A stretch of DNA of 63,419 bases, from assembly GCA_019240395.1 (NCBI GenBank), contig JAFAYM010000208.1:1-63419 (forward strand). Direction: 5' to 3'. The position numbers and the translations under genes are program-made. The notes beneath the pieces were generated by a model. That model did no database searches. It worked only from the letters and a program-made list of their open reading frames with translations, and was not told where the DNA came from. This document shows, in pieces, positions 25,443-34,323 of the stretch. The stretch comes from Acidisphaera sp. (GTDB lineage: Bacteria > Pseudomonadota > Alphaproteobacteria > Acetobacterales > Acetobacteraceae). Each line of letters opens with the position of its first letter. Position 1 is the stretch's first letter.

Positions 25443-26806
25443 GGCGCGGTCCTCTCGATCAGGGCGGTCTTGCCGGCCGTGCGCGGCAGGCTTCCCGCGG
25501 GAACCAGGGCGATTTCCGCGGAGGCGCCGGTATAGCGCCGGACCGCTTCAGCCAGTTCACGCGCCGCTGGCTCGTGTGCCGCTGCCGGCAAGCTGGCGGC
25601 GGCCTCCGCCCGGATGGGGATGCGGTCCCAGGGCCCCGTACCCTGCAGCACGATACGGAACTGGCCGGAGGCAAGATCGGGGCGACTGAACACGGCTTGC
25701 TGGACCGCCGCGGGGAAGACGTTGACGCCGCGGACGTTGAACATGTCGTCGGTGCGGCCGGTGACGCGAAACCGCCAGCCCGTGCGGCCGCAGGCGCAGG
25801 CGTCGGTCGCCGTCACAGTGACGACGTCACGGGTCCGGAAGCGGATGAGCGGCTGGCACTCCTTGGCCAGGTGCGTGCAGACAAGCTCGCCCGAAATGCC
25901 CTCGCGTATCGGCTGGCGCGATCCTTCGGGGTCGATGATTTCGACGAACAGCGCGTCGGCGCCATGGAAGTGCAGATCGTCAGTGTGCTCGCACTGGCTG
26001 GCGAAATTGCTGAGCACCTCGGACATGCCGTAATTTGCGTTGCGAACGGCAAATCCCCAGACCTCCTGCAGGGCGTTGCGGAATGCCGGGTTGTCGAGCC
26101 CCGCCTCGCCGCCGAACAGGCCCAGCCGCAAGCCGAGCGAGCGCGGCTGCTTGCCCGCGTCCCGCAGCAAGCCTTCCAGCAGGGCGGGGTAGGATGGCGT
26201 GCACGAGATCGCGGTGACGCCGAGCTCGACGATGGTCTGTAGCAGCACTGTCGAGTTACCGGTCCCGAAGGGAACGACGCAGGCGCCGGTCTCTTCCAGC
26301 GTCATGTGGTCGGTCACGCCGCCGGTCCACAGACAGTAGTTCAGGCAGTGCACCACACGGTCGCCCGGGCGCAGACCGGCGGCGAACTGGGCTCGGCCGC
26401 CGACCCGGGCGATCAGCCGGACATCGCGAGCGCTGTTGGCAAGCTGCAGCGGCCGGCCCGTCGTGCCCGACGTGCGGTGCACACGGACGATCCGGTCGAG
26501 GTCGCAGGCGACGTAGTCCCCGAACGGCTGGCATGCTTCCTGGCTCGCCCGCAGCTCGTCCTTGTCGGTGAACGGCAGGTCCTGCAGAGCATCCAGCCCA
26601 AGTGTCACGGGCAGGCTTGGGCCGAGCTTGCGGCGATAGAAAGCGGACCGAGCCCGGACGAAATCCCGTTGTTCGTGCCACATGCGTTCCTGCAGCACGT
26701 GGACCGCATCCGATGCCAGCGTCTCGACGGACACATCCAGCATTTGATCGGGCACTGGGACGGGGATCGCTTTCGAAACTAAGGTGCCTGAGAGCAAAGC
26801 ATGCAT
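25439..26806 (-). CDS. Phenylacetate-CoA ligase-like AMP-forming acyl-CoA synthetase
   Basis: A 455-residue adenylate-forming ligase of the PaaK type. The nucleotide loop is RTSGTTGRPLQ. YGMSEVLSNFA and FRTRDVVTVT follow, and TGRTDDMFNVRGVNVFP marks the hinge before the C-terminal domain, where PaaK reads TGRSDDMLIIRGVNVFP. It activates a carboxylate to its CoA thioester. I kept the ATG at 26806, which has AGGA upstream; an ATG at 26743 would give the shorter PaaK-like length. It is the first gene of the amidase operon and is divergent from the KGSA dehydrogenase operon. Confidence 0.8.
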   Translation of the reverse strand: MHALLSGTLVSKAIPVPVPDQMLDVSVETLASDAVHVLQERMWHEQRDFVRARSAFYRRKLGPSLPVTLGLDALQDLPFTDKDELRASQEACQPFGDYVACDLDRIVRVHRTSGTTGRPLQLANSARDVRLIARVGGRAQFAAGLRPGDRVVHCLNYCLWTGGVTDHMTLEETGACVVPFGTGNSTVLLQTIVELGVTAISCTPSYPALLEGLLRDAGKQPRSLGLRLGLFGGEAGLDNPAFRNALQEVWGFAVRNANYGMSEVLSNFASQCEHTDDLHFHGADALFVEIIDPEGSRQPIREGISGELVCTHLAKECQPLIRFRTRDVVTVTATDACACGRTGWRFRVTGRTDDMFNVRGVNVFPAAVQQAVFSRPDLASGQFRIVLQGTGPWDRIPIRAEAAASLPAAAHEPAARELAEAVRRYTGASAEIALVPAGSLPRTAGKTALIERTAP

Positions 26807-27068
26807 CGCCCGTCCTGCCCACCGGGGTTGCGTCGAAACTGGAACCTCCAGCTATCCGCGGTCCAGAAACCGGGGGCAGATCACGTGGCAGTGCATGAAG
26901 GCCAACAGGCTCGCCGAGCGGCCGCCCGGGAGCCCGTTGCGTGAGCCCGCCGCTTTCGAGCCGTAGCCGGTCAGCGGCCATCCCGCTTCGAGCAATTGGA
27001 CAGGAAAGAATGAGCCGCCTACGCTCGCAAGGCAACGACGTATGTACCGGGGGTAGGGAGAGACAGCC
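26807..27068. promoter_or_regulatory. Divergent promoter region of the ligase and sugar-acid operons
   Basis: These 262 bases separate two operons transcribed away from each other, and must hold both promoters. No gene, obvious long palindrome or copy of the TTGTCAGG operator is visible. Short frames cross it on both strands without ribosome sites or recognisable sequence. Confidence 0.5.
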
Positions 27069-28649
27069 TTGCAGCTCACGGGTGAGATGCTGATCGGTCG
27101 CGGGTCCGTTGAGGGCCATGGCGACGCGATGCGTGCCGTGAATCCAGCCACCGGAGACGAGTTGGACCCTCCGTTCCCGGGCGGCACCCAGGCCGACGTC
27201 GAACGGGCTTGCTCTCTCGCCTGGGCAGCGTTTGACGCCTTTCGCGAGATGCCGCTGGCCGCCCGGGCGGAGTTTCTCGACAAGGTAGCCGGCGGCATTC
27301 TCGAGATCGGCGATCCGCTCATCGAGCGCGCCATGGCGGAGACAGGGTTGCCGAGGGGGCGCCTGGAGGGCGAGCGGGCGCGCACCGTGGGCCAGCTCCG
27401 GCTGTTCGCCGACGTCGTGCGCAACGGCTGGTTTCTCGATGCCCGCATCGACCCGGCACAGCCCGAGCGCAAGCCGCTGCCACGCTCGGACCTGCGGCTT
27501 CGCAACGTGCCGGTCGGTCCGGTCGCCGTGTTCGGCGCCAGCAATTTTCCGCTCGCTTTCTCCGTTGCCGGCGGCGACACGGCCGCGGCGCTCGCGGCCG
27601 GCTGCCCCGTCGTGGTCAAGGCCCATCCCGCCCACCCCGGAACCTCCAAGCTGGTGGGGCTGGCGGTTCAGAAGGCCGCCGCGGCATGCGGACTGCCGGA
27701 AGGGGTCTTCTCGTTGCTCTACGCCACGGGCAACGAACTCGGAGGCGCGCTCGTCGCAGATCCCCGGATCCAGGCCGTCGGGTTCACCGGGTCGCGGGCA
27801 GGCGGTTTGGCGCTGATGCGCATTGCCGCCGGCCGGCCGGAGCCGATCCCGGTCTATGCGGAGATGAGCAGCATCAACCCGGTCCTGCTCTTTCCCGGCG
27901 CGCTGGCGGAACGCGCCGGGGAGCTCGGGAGGGCTTTCGTCGGCTCTCTCACGATGGGTGCGGGGCAGTTCTGCACCAATCCTGGCCTGCTCATCGCCCT
28001 CGAGGTGCCGGAGCTGGATGGCTTCATCCAGGCCGCGCGCGACGCGCTCGGAGCGGCGCCCGCCGGCACCATGCTCACCCCCGGCATCTTCCAGGCCTAT
28101 CGCCGTGGGGTCGAACGGCTCGCGGCGCGGCCGAGCGTGCAGGAGATCGCCCGCGGGCAGCTCGCCAGCGGCGCCAATAGCGGCCAGTCCGCGCTGTTCT
28201 CCACCAGCGCGGAAAGTTTCGTGGATGACGAGGCGCTGCGCGAGGAGATTTTCGGTGCCTCCTCCCTCCTTGTCCGCTGCCGCGACCTGGAGACGGTCCG
28301 ACGCGTTGTCGAGGACCTCGAGGGCCAGCTTACGATAACCCTGCAGATGGCGGAGTCGGATCATGAAACCGCTCGCGCCCTGCTGCCGGTTCTCGAGCGC
28401 AAGGCCGGGCGTATCCTGGTGAATGGCTGGCCGACCGGCGTCGAAGTTGCGCACGCCATGGTTCACGGCGGCCCCTTTCCCGCCACGTCCGATGGGCGAT
28501 CCACGTCGGTCGGCACATTGGCGATCCGACGCTTCCTTCGGCCGGTCTGCTACCAGGACGTTCCGGCGCCGCTCCTCCCAACGGCGCTTCACGATGACAA
28601 CGCCCTGGGTATTCCGCGACTGATCGACGGAGCCTTGGAGCGCACCTAG
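27069..28649 (+). CDS. Alpha-ketoglutarate semialdehyde (2,5-dioxovalerate) dehydrogenase
   Basis: A 526-residue aldehyde dehydrogenase that oxidises 2,5-dioxopentanoate to 2-oxoglutarate, the last step of non-phosphorylating pentonate, hexarate and hydroxyproline breakdown. The GEMLIG N-terminus and [20 protein letters not shown] segment are typical of the KGSADH-III group, and the catalytic Cys302 lies in [10 protein letters not shown]. The start is TTG, placed seven bases after GGGAGAG; an ATG at 27087 would remove the conserved N-terminus. It heads the nine-gene plus-strand operon and fits the aldonate dehydratase three genes on. Confidence 0.82.
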   Translation: MQLTGEMLIGRGSVEGHGDAMRAVNPATGDELDPPFPGGTQADVERACSLAWAAFDAFREMPLAARAEFLDKVAGGILEIGDPLIERAMAETGLPRGRLEGERARTVGQLRLFADVVRNGWFLDARIDPAQPERKPLPRSDLRLRNVPVGPVAVFGASNFPLAFSVAGGDTAAALAAGCPVVVKAHPAHPGTSKLVGLAVQKAAAACGLPEGVFSLLYATGNELGGALVADPRIQAVGFTGSRAGGLALMRIAAGRPEPIPVYAEMSSINPVLLFPGALAERAGELGRAFVGSLTMGAGQFCTNPGLLIALEVPELDGFIQAARDALGAAPAGTMLTPGIFQAYRRGVERLAARPSVQEIARGQLASGANSGQSALFSTSAESFVDDEALREEIFGASSLLVRCRDLETVRRVVEDLEGQLTITLQMAESDHETARALLPVLERKAGRILVNGWPTGVEVAHAMVHGGPFPATSDGRSTSVGTLAIRRFLRPVCYQDVPAPLLPTALHDDNALGIPRLIDGALERT

Positions 28650-28676
28650 TTCGGGAAAACGAGCGGGCATCTGGAG

Positions 28677-30041
28677 ATGGGAACGTCAACAACCGCCAAC
28701 GCGGTGACGGTGACCGGAGGCAAGGTTCGCTACACCATCGTAGCGATGCTGTTCGCAATCACCATCGTCAACTATGCGGACCGCGCCACCATCGCCATCG
28801 CCGGGCCGGTGATGACCAAGGCGCTGGGCCTGAGCCCGGTGCAGATGGGTTTCGTGTTCTCGGCGTTCGGCTGGTCCTACGTGATCGGGCAAATCCCGGG
28901 CGGCTGGGCACTCGACCGGTTCGGTTCCAAGATGGTGTATTTCTGCAGCATCTTTTTCTGGTCGGTGTTCACCGTGCTCGTCGGCCTGGTGGGGCTCGCC
29001 GGCGCCGCCGCCGTCTATGTGCTGTTCCTGCTGCGCTTCCTGATCGGCTTCGCCGAGGCGCCGTCTTTTCCGGCGAACAGCCGCATCGTCGCCGCCTGGT
29101 TCCCGGCCAATGAGCGCGGCACGGCGTCGGCGATCTTCAACTCGGCCCAGTATTTCGCGACCGTGCTGTTCGCCCCGATCATGGGTTTCATCACCAGTCA
29201 ATTCGGCTGGCCGGACGTCTTCTACTTCATGGGCGGGCTCGGCATCCTTGTCAGCCTCGTCTGGCTCAAGGTGATCTATCCGCCGAAGGAGCATCCCCGG
29301 CTCTCGCCCGAGGAGTTCAGCTACATCGAGCGCGGCGGCGCCCTGGTGAACATGGACCAACCGGCATCCGGGCGCGCGGCGCAGAGCGCTTCCGGTCCGC
29401 ACTTGGACTACATCAAGCAGATGCTGCAGAGCCGTCTGATGCTCGGCATCTTCCTCGGCCAGTTCTGCATCAACGCGATCACCTACTTCTTCATCACCTG
29501 GTTCCCGGTCTACCTCGTGCAGCAGCGGCACATGTCGATCCTGAATGCGGGCTTCGTCGCCTCCATCCCGGCGATTTGCGGCTTTCTCGGCGGGATCCTG
29601 GGCGGGATGTGGTCGGACCTGCTGCTCCGGCGGAAGTGGTCCCTGACCTCCGCGCGCAAGACGCCGATCGTCGCCGGGATGCTCATGTCGATGAGCATGG
29701 TGATCTGCAACTACGTGGACGCACAGTGGATCGTGGTGGCGGTCATGGCCGTGTCGTTCTTCGGCAAGGGCGTCGGCGCGCTCGGCTGGGCCGTCGTGTC
29801 GGATACGGTGCCGCGCGAGATTGCCGGGTTCGCCGGCGGCCTGTTCAACATGTTCGGCAACATCTCCTCGATAACCACGCCGATCGTGATCGGCTACATC
29901 ATCCAGGAGACTGGGTCGTTCGACGGCGCCCTAGTGTTCATCGCCGTCAACGCGCTTGTCGCGATCCTGAGCTACCTGGTGATCGTGCCCGAGATCAGGC
30001 GGCTGGAACTGAGGAAGCCGGCTGCCGAGGCGATCGCGTGA
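28677..30041 (+). CDS. MFS sugar-acid (glucarate/galactonate-type) transporter
   Basis: A 454-residue major facilitator protein with 12 hydrophobic segments. The N-terminal VNYADRATIAIAGP motif and GWALDRFGSK loop are typical of the anion:cation symporter group that imports hexuronates, glucarate and galactonate (ExuT/GudP-like). A charged central loop falls between segments 6 and 7. It lies between the semialdehyde dehydrogenase and the IlvD-type dehydratase, so it probably imports the aldonate or aldarate that the operon degrades. Confidence 0.85.
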   Translation: MGTSTTANAVTVTGGKVRYTIVAMLFAITIVNYADRATIAIAGPVMTKALGLSPVQMGFVFSAFGWSYVIGQIPGGWALDRFGSKMVYFCSIFFWSVFTVLVGLVGLAGAAAVYVLFLLRFLIGFAEAPSFPANSRIVAAWFPANERGTASAIFNSAQYFATVLFAPIMGFITSQFGWPDVFYFMGGLGILVSLVWLKVIYPPKEHPRLSPEEFSYIERGGALVNMDQPASGRAAQSASGPHLDYIKQMLQSRLMLGIFLGQFCINAITYFFITWFPVYLVQQRHMSILNAGFVASIPAICGFLGGILGGMWSDLLLRRKWSLTSARKTPIVAGMLMSMSMVICNYVDAQWIVVAVMAVSFFGKGVGALGWAVVSDTVPREIAGFAGGLFNMFGNISSITTPIVIGYIIQETGSFDGALVFIAVNALVAILSYLVIVPEIRRLELRKPAAEAIA

Positions 30042-30101
30042 CACGGCGCGACGCATCTGTTTCGGCGCGAGAGCGCCACTACCGTCCAGGAGGATCCTGA
30101 A

Positions 30102-31895
30102 ATGCCGGACACACCTCTGCCGCCGCCCGGGCTGGAACCTGGCGCCATTCCGTCCGAGCCGCTGTCGCGGCGGGATCCCAAGAGCTTCCGTTCGGCGCGC
30201 TGGTTCGGCCCGGCCGACCTGCGCTCCTTCGGCCATCGCTCGCGCGCCATGCAGATGGGCTACGCGCCGGAGGAGTGGCAGGGCAAGCCGGTGATCGCGA
30301 TCATCAACACCTGGTCGGACCTGCAGCCCTGCCACATGCACTTCAAGACCCGCGTCGAGGACGTCAAGCGCGGCATCCTGATGGCGGGCGGCTTTCCCGT
30401 GGAGCTGCCGGCGCATTCGGCCAGCGAGAGCTACCTCAAGCCGACGTCGATGCTCTACCGCAACTTCCTGGCCATGGAGACGGAGGAGCTGCTGCGTGCG
30501 CACCCCGTGGACGGGGCGGTTCTGATGGGCGGCTGCGACAAGTCCACACCCGGCCTGCTGCTCGGCGCCCTCAGCATGAACATCCCAGCGATCTATCTCC
30601 CGGCCGGGCCGATGCTGCGCGGCAACTGGCAGGGTCACGTGCTGGGCTCGGGCAGCGACAGCTGGAAATACTGGGACGAGCTGCGCGCCGGCAAGATCAC
30701 CGACCAGGACTGGCTGGGGGTGGAGGGCGGCATCGCCCGCTCCTACGGCACCTGCATGACCATGGGGACGGCGAGCACCATGACGGCGATCGCCGAGGCG
30801 GCCGGCCTGGTGCTGCCCGGCGGCAGCTCGATACCGGCCGCTGACTCCGGCCACATCCGCCTCGCCTCCGAAAGCGGGCGGCGGATCGTGGAGATGGTGT
30901 GGGAGAACCTCACCCCGCAGCTTATCGCCACCCGTCCGGCCTGGGAGAACGCGATCGCGGTGGCGATGGCGATGGGCTGCTCGACGAACGCCATCATCCA
31001 CCTGATCGCCATGGCGCGCCGCGCCGGGCAGGATGTCGGCCTCGATGATTTCGAGCACTACAGCCGCCGCGTTCCGGTGATCGGCAACGTGCGGCCGAGC
31101 GGCAACCAGTATCTGATGGAGGACTTCTTCTACGCCGGCGGCATCCGCGCGCTCATGCAGAACATCAGGGAGCACCTCCACCTCGACGCGCTGACGGTCA
31201 CCGGCCGTACCCTGGGCGAGAATATCGAGGGCGCAGGCGTCTTCAACGAGGACGTCATCCGGCCCACGAGCAACCCGATCTACGGCGAGGGCTCGCTCGC
31301 CGTGCTCAAGGGCAACCTCGCCCCCGACGGCTGCGTGATCAAGCCTGCTGCCATGGATCAGCGCTTCCTCAAGCACTCCGGCCCGGCCGTGGTGTTCGAC
31401 GACTACCCCTCCATGAAGAAGGCGGTCGCCGACGAGAGCTGGGACATCACGGCGGACCACGTGATGGTGCTGCGCAACGCGGGGCCGCAGGGCGGGCCGG
31501 GCATGCCGGAATGGGGCATGCTGCCGATGCCGACCAAGCTGCTGAAGGAGGGGCATCGCGACATGCTGCGCATGTCCGACGCGCGCATGAGCGGCACTTC
31601 CTACGGCGCCTGCGTCCTGCACATCGCTCCGGAGAGCTACATCGGCGGTCCCCTCGCGCTGCTGCGCACCGGGGACATGGTCAGCATCGACGTCGCCGCG
31701 CGCACGCTCAACATGGAAGTCCCGGAAGACGAACTCGCCCGCCGCCGGGCCGAGTGGCAGAAGCCGGCCCCGCGCTACGAGCGGGGCTACGGCTGGATGT
31801 TCAGCCATCACATCCAGCAGGCGAATGAAGGCTGCGACTTCGACTTTCTGCGCACCGAGTTCGGCGCGCCGGTGCCGGAGCCGGCGATCTACTGA
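30102..31895 (+). CDS. IlvD/Edd-family aldonate dehydratase
   Basis: A 597-residue Fe-S dehydratase converting an aldonate to a 2-keto-3-deoxy acid. Cys77 (DLQPCH), Cys145 (GGCDKSTPG) and Cys218 (YGTCMTMG) are spaced 68 and 73 residues apart, as in the L-arabonate/D-xylonate dehydratase subgroup with its [2Fe-2S] cluster. The catalytic serine region SGTSYGACVLH is intact. An AGGAGG lies ahead of the ATG. Its sugar-acid neighbours make branched-chain amino acid synthesis unlikely. The exact sugar acid is unknown. Confidence 0.85.
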   Translation: MPDTPLPPPGLEPGAIPSEPLSRRDPKSFRSARWFGPADLRSFGHRSRAMQMGYAPEEWQGKPVIAIINTWSDLQPCHMHFKTRVEDVKRGILMAGGFPVELPAHSASESYLKPTSMLYRNFLAMETEELLRAHPVDGAVLMGGCDKSTPGLLLGALSMNIPAIYLPAGPMLRGNWQGHVLGSGSDSWKYWDELRAGKITDQDWLGVEGGIARSYGTCMTMGTASTMTAIAEAAGLVLPGGSSIPAADSGHIRLASESGRRIVEMVWENLTPQLIATRPAWENAIAVAMAMGCSTNAIIHLIAMARRAGQDVGLDDFEHYSRRVPVIGNVRPSGNQYLMEDFFYAGGIRALMQNIREHLHLDALTVTGRTLGENIEGAGVFNEDVIRPTSNPIYGEGSLAVLKGNLAPDGCVIKPAAMDQRFLKHSGPAVVFDDYPSMKKAVADESWDITADHVMVLRNAGPQGGPGMPEWGMLPMPTKLLKEGHRDMLRMSDARMSGTSYGACVLHIAPESYIGGPLALLRTGDMVSIDVAARTLNMEVPEDELARRRAEWQKPAPRYERGYGWMFSHHIQQANEGCDFDFLRTEFGAPVPEPAIY

Positions 31896-31906
31896 GAGGA
31901 GACGAC

Positions 31907-32632
31907 ATGTCGAGCACGCTCAGCCCGCAGACGCGGGAGAAGCTGAAGGGCGTCAGCACCGCCACCCTCGCCAGTGCTCTCTTCAAGAAGGGGCTGCGGA
32001 ATCAGATGATTCAAGGCTCGGTTCCGTTGAGCCCGCCGAAGGGAGGCAGCATGGTGGGAGTCGCCTACACGCTGCGCTACATGCCGGCGCGCGAGGACCT
32101 CAACCCGATGACTGTGTTCCGCAATCACAGTCATCCCCAGCGCAAGGCGGTGGAGGAGTGCCCGGAAGGCGCGGTGCTGGTGATCGACAGCCGCAAGGAC
32201 CCGCGCGCGGCTTCGCTCGGCGGTATCCTGGCCACGCGGCTGATGCGGCGCGGCTGCGCCGGCATCGTCACCGACGGCGGTTTCCGCGACGTCGCCGAGA
32301 TCGGCGCGCTCGACATGCCGTCCTATCAGGCCCGGCCCTCGGCCCCCACCAACCTGACGCTCCACCAGGCGATCGACATAAACGTGCCCATCGGATGTGG
32401 GGACGCGCCGGTGTTCCCGGGCGACGTCGTGGTCGGCGATATGGACGGGGTCATCATCATCCCCGCCGAAATCGCCGATGAGATCGCCGATGAAGCGGTC
32501 GAAATGACGGCGTACGAGGATTTCGTGATCGAACGCGTCCGCAACGGCGAGAAAACGCTCGGACTCTACCCGCCGACCGACGAGCGCAACCTCGAACTGT
32601 TCGCGGCCTGGCGCAAGGAGCGGGGTCGCTAG
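31907..32632 (+). CDS. RraA-family aldolase/decarboxylase-like protein
   Basis: A 241-residue protein of the RraA/HMG-aldolase fold. The conserved GIVTDGGFRD motif supplies the Arg and Asp that bind a metal-bound oxo-acid in 4-hydroxy-4-methyl-2-oxoglutarate aldolases and oxaloacetate decarboxylases. It is translated 12 bases after the dehydratase and three bases before the ThDP enzyme. Retro-aldol cleavage of the 2-keto-3-deoxy acid to pyruvate and an aldehyde is the simplest role in this context, but some RraA proteins only regulate RNase E. Confidence 0.75.
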   Translation: MSSTLSPQTREKLKGVSTATLASALFKKGLRNQMIQGSVPLSPPKGGSMVGVAYTLRYMPAREDLNPMTVFRNHSHPQRKAVEECPEGAVLVIDSRKDPRAASLGGILATRLMRRGCAGIVTDGGFRDVAEIGALDMPSYQARPSAPTNLTLHQAIDINVPIGCGDAPVFPGDVVVGDMDGVIIIPAEIADEIADEAVEMTAYEDFVIERVRNGEKTLGLYPPTDERNLELFAAWRKERGR

Positions 32633-32634
32633 CC

Positions 32635-34293
32635 ATGCCGAAGGGATCAGATCTGCTCGTCCGCGCGCTCGAGAACGAGGGTGTCGAGCGCGTCTTCGGT
32701 GTCCCCGGCGAGGAAAATCTCGATGTCGTCGAGAGCCTGCGCCAGTCCTCGATAAAGCTGGTGATCACGCGCCACGAGCAGGCGGCAGCGTTCATGGCGG
32801 CAACCCATGGGCGGCTGACCGGCAAGCCCGGCGTCTGCATCGCAACCCTCGGCCCCGGTGCCCTGAACTTCACCACCGGCGCCGCCTACGCCCATCTCGG
32901 CGCCATGCCGATGGTGATGATCACCGGTCAGAAGGGCGTGATGAGCAGCCGGCAGGCGCGGTTTCAGATCGTCGACGTGGTCTCCGCCTTCCGGCCGCTC
33001 ACCAAGATGTCGCGCCAGATCGTCGGGCCCTCGACGATCCCGACCTTCGTGCGGGATGCGTTCCGGGTGGCCATGGAGGAACGACCCGGCCCGGTGCTGC
33101 TCGAGTTGCCGGAAGACGTGGCCGGAGAAGAGTGTCAGGACGGCACCATCATTCCGCCGCACCCGATCGAAATCCCGGTCGCCCACCGCGCGGCGCTGGA
33201 CCGTGCGGCGGAGATGATCCTGGCGGCAAGACGCCCTCTGATCATGCTGGGAGCAGCCGCCTCGCGTCCGCGCGGCACGTCGGGGATGAACGCGTTCGTG
33301 CGGCGCACGCAGATCCCCTTCTTCACCACGCAGATGGGCAAGGGCACGGTCGCCGGCGGCAGCAATCTCTACATGGGCACGGCGGCGCTTTCCGAACGCG
33401 ATTACGTGCACGAGGCGATCGACGCCGCCGACCTGATCATCGCCATCGGTCACGACACCATCGAGAAGCCGCCCTTCATCATGGGTCCCAAGGGGCCTCA
33501 GGTGATCCACGTCTCCTACACGCCGGCAAACGTGGAGCAGGTGTATTTTCCGCATGCCGAAGTGGTGGGCGATGTGGGCCCGAGCCTGGAGCTGCTGGCC
33601 GACCGTATCGAGGGAAAGCTGCACTATGCCGGCGCGCTGCTGCACATGCGAGAGGGCATCCTCGACAGGATCACGGCGCGCGCCACGGAGGACCGTTGGC
33701 CACCAACGCCGCAGCGCATCGTCAACGACGTGCGGCAGGTCATCCCGTCGGACGGGATCGTGGCGCTCGACAACGGCATGTACAAGATCTGGTTTGCCCG
33801 GAATTACCGGACCTACGTCGCCAACACACTTCTGCTGGACAACGCCCTGGCGACGATGGGCGCCGGACTGCCCTCGGCCATGATGGCCGCCATGCTGCAT
33901 CCCGAGCGCCGGGTCATGGCGATCTGCGGGGATGGCGGTTTCATGATGAACAGCCAGGAGCTGGAGACCGCGGTACGGTTGAAGCTGAATCTGGTCGTGC
34001 TGATCCTGGATGACGGCTCCTACGGCATGATCCGCTGGAAGCAGGCGCTGGACAATTTCCCTGACTTCGGCCTGACCTTCGGCAATCCGGACTTCGTGCG
34101 CTACGCCGAGAGTTACGGCGCGAAGGGCACCCGGGTCACCGCCACGGAGGGCCTGGCTGCGACGCTCGAGGCGGCCTTTGCCGGGGGCGGCGTACATCTG
34201 GTCGTCGTGCCGGTCGACTACTCCGAGAACACGCGCGTCCTGGTCGACGAATTGCGCGCGCGTCTCGCCGCCGAGCCGGTCGCGGCGAAGTAG
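32635..34293 (+). CDS. Thiamine-diphosphate enzyme, acetolactate synthase-like
   Basis: A 552-residue three-domain ThDP enzyme. The cofactor-activating glutamate is Glu48 (ITRHEQAAAF) and the Mg-ThDP motif is GDGGFMMNSQELETA followed by an asparagine-containing stretch. It resembles catalytic subunits of acetolactate synthase, and no small regulatory subunit gene (IlvN) is nearby, as in catabolic AlsS-type enzymes. In this operon it could condense or decarboxylate pyruvate or another 2-keto acid from the RraA step. Glyoxylate carboligase or oxo-acid decarboxylase activity are alternatives. Confidence 0.78.
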   Translation: MPKGSDLLVRALENEGVERVFGVPGEENLDVVESLRQSSIKLVITRHEQAAAFMAATHGRLTGKPGVCIATLGPGALNFTTGAAYAHLGAMPMVMITGQKGVMSSRQARFQIVDVVSAFRPLTKMSRQIVGPSTIPTFVRDAFRVAMEERPGPVLLELPEDVAGEECQDGTIIPPHPIEIPVAHRAALDRAAEMILAARRPLIMLGAAASRPRGTSGMNAFVRRTQIPFFTTQMGKGTVAGGSNLYMGTAALSERDYVHEAIDAADLIIAIGHDTIEKPPFIMGPKGPQVIHVSYTPANVEQVYFPHAEVVGDVGPSLELLADRIEGKLHYAGALLHMREGILDRITARATEDRWPPTPQRIVNDVRQVIPSDGIVALDNGMYKIWFARNYRTYVANTLLLDNALATMGAGLPSAMMAAMLHPERRVMAICGDGGFMMNSQELETAVRLKLNLVVLILDDGSYGMIRWKQALDNFPDFGLTFGNPDFVRYAESYGAKGTRVTATEGLAATLEAAFAGGGVHLVVVPVDYSENTRVLVDELRARLAAEPVAAK

Positions 34294-34323
34294 AGGGCTG
34301 ACCATCCGGCATCGGAGACGGAC

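Noticed and set aside
26852-26893. Minus-strand MHCHVICPRFLDRG resembling a copper-oxidase HCH tail
   Set aside because: Only a few residues match, no upstream cupredoxin sequence is present, and the frame is mostly antisense to the dehydrogenase gene.
26256-28670. 804-codon open frame on the minus strand across the KGSA dehydrogenase gene
   Set aside because: It is antisense to an intact, recognisable dehydrogenase and its translation is arginine/glycine/glutamine-rich without any motif, as expected from third-position GC in this DNA.
29931-31811. 626-codon minus-strand frame over the IlvD-type dehydratase
   Set aside because: The plus strand encodes a full dehydratase with all three cluster cysteines; the antisense translation has no recognisable motif.
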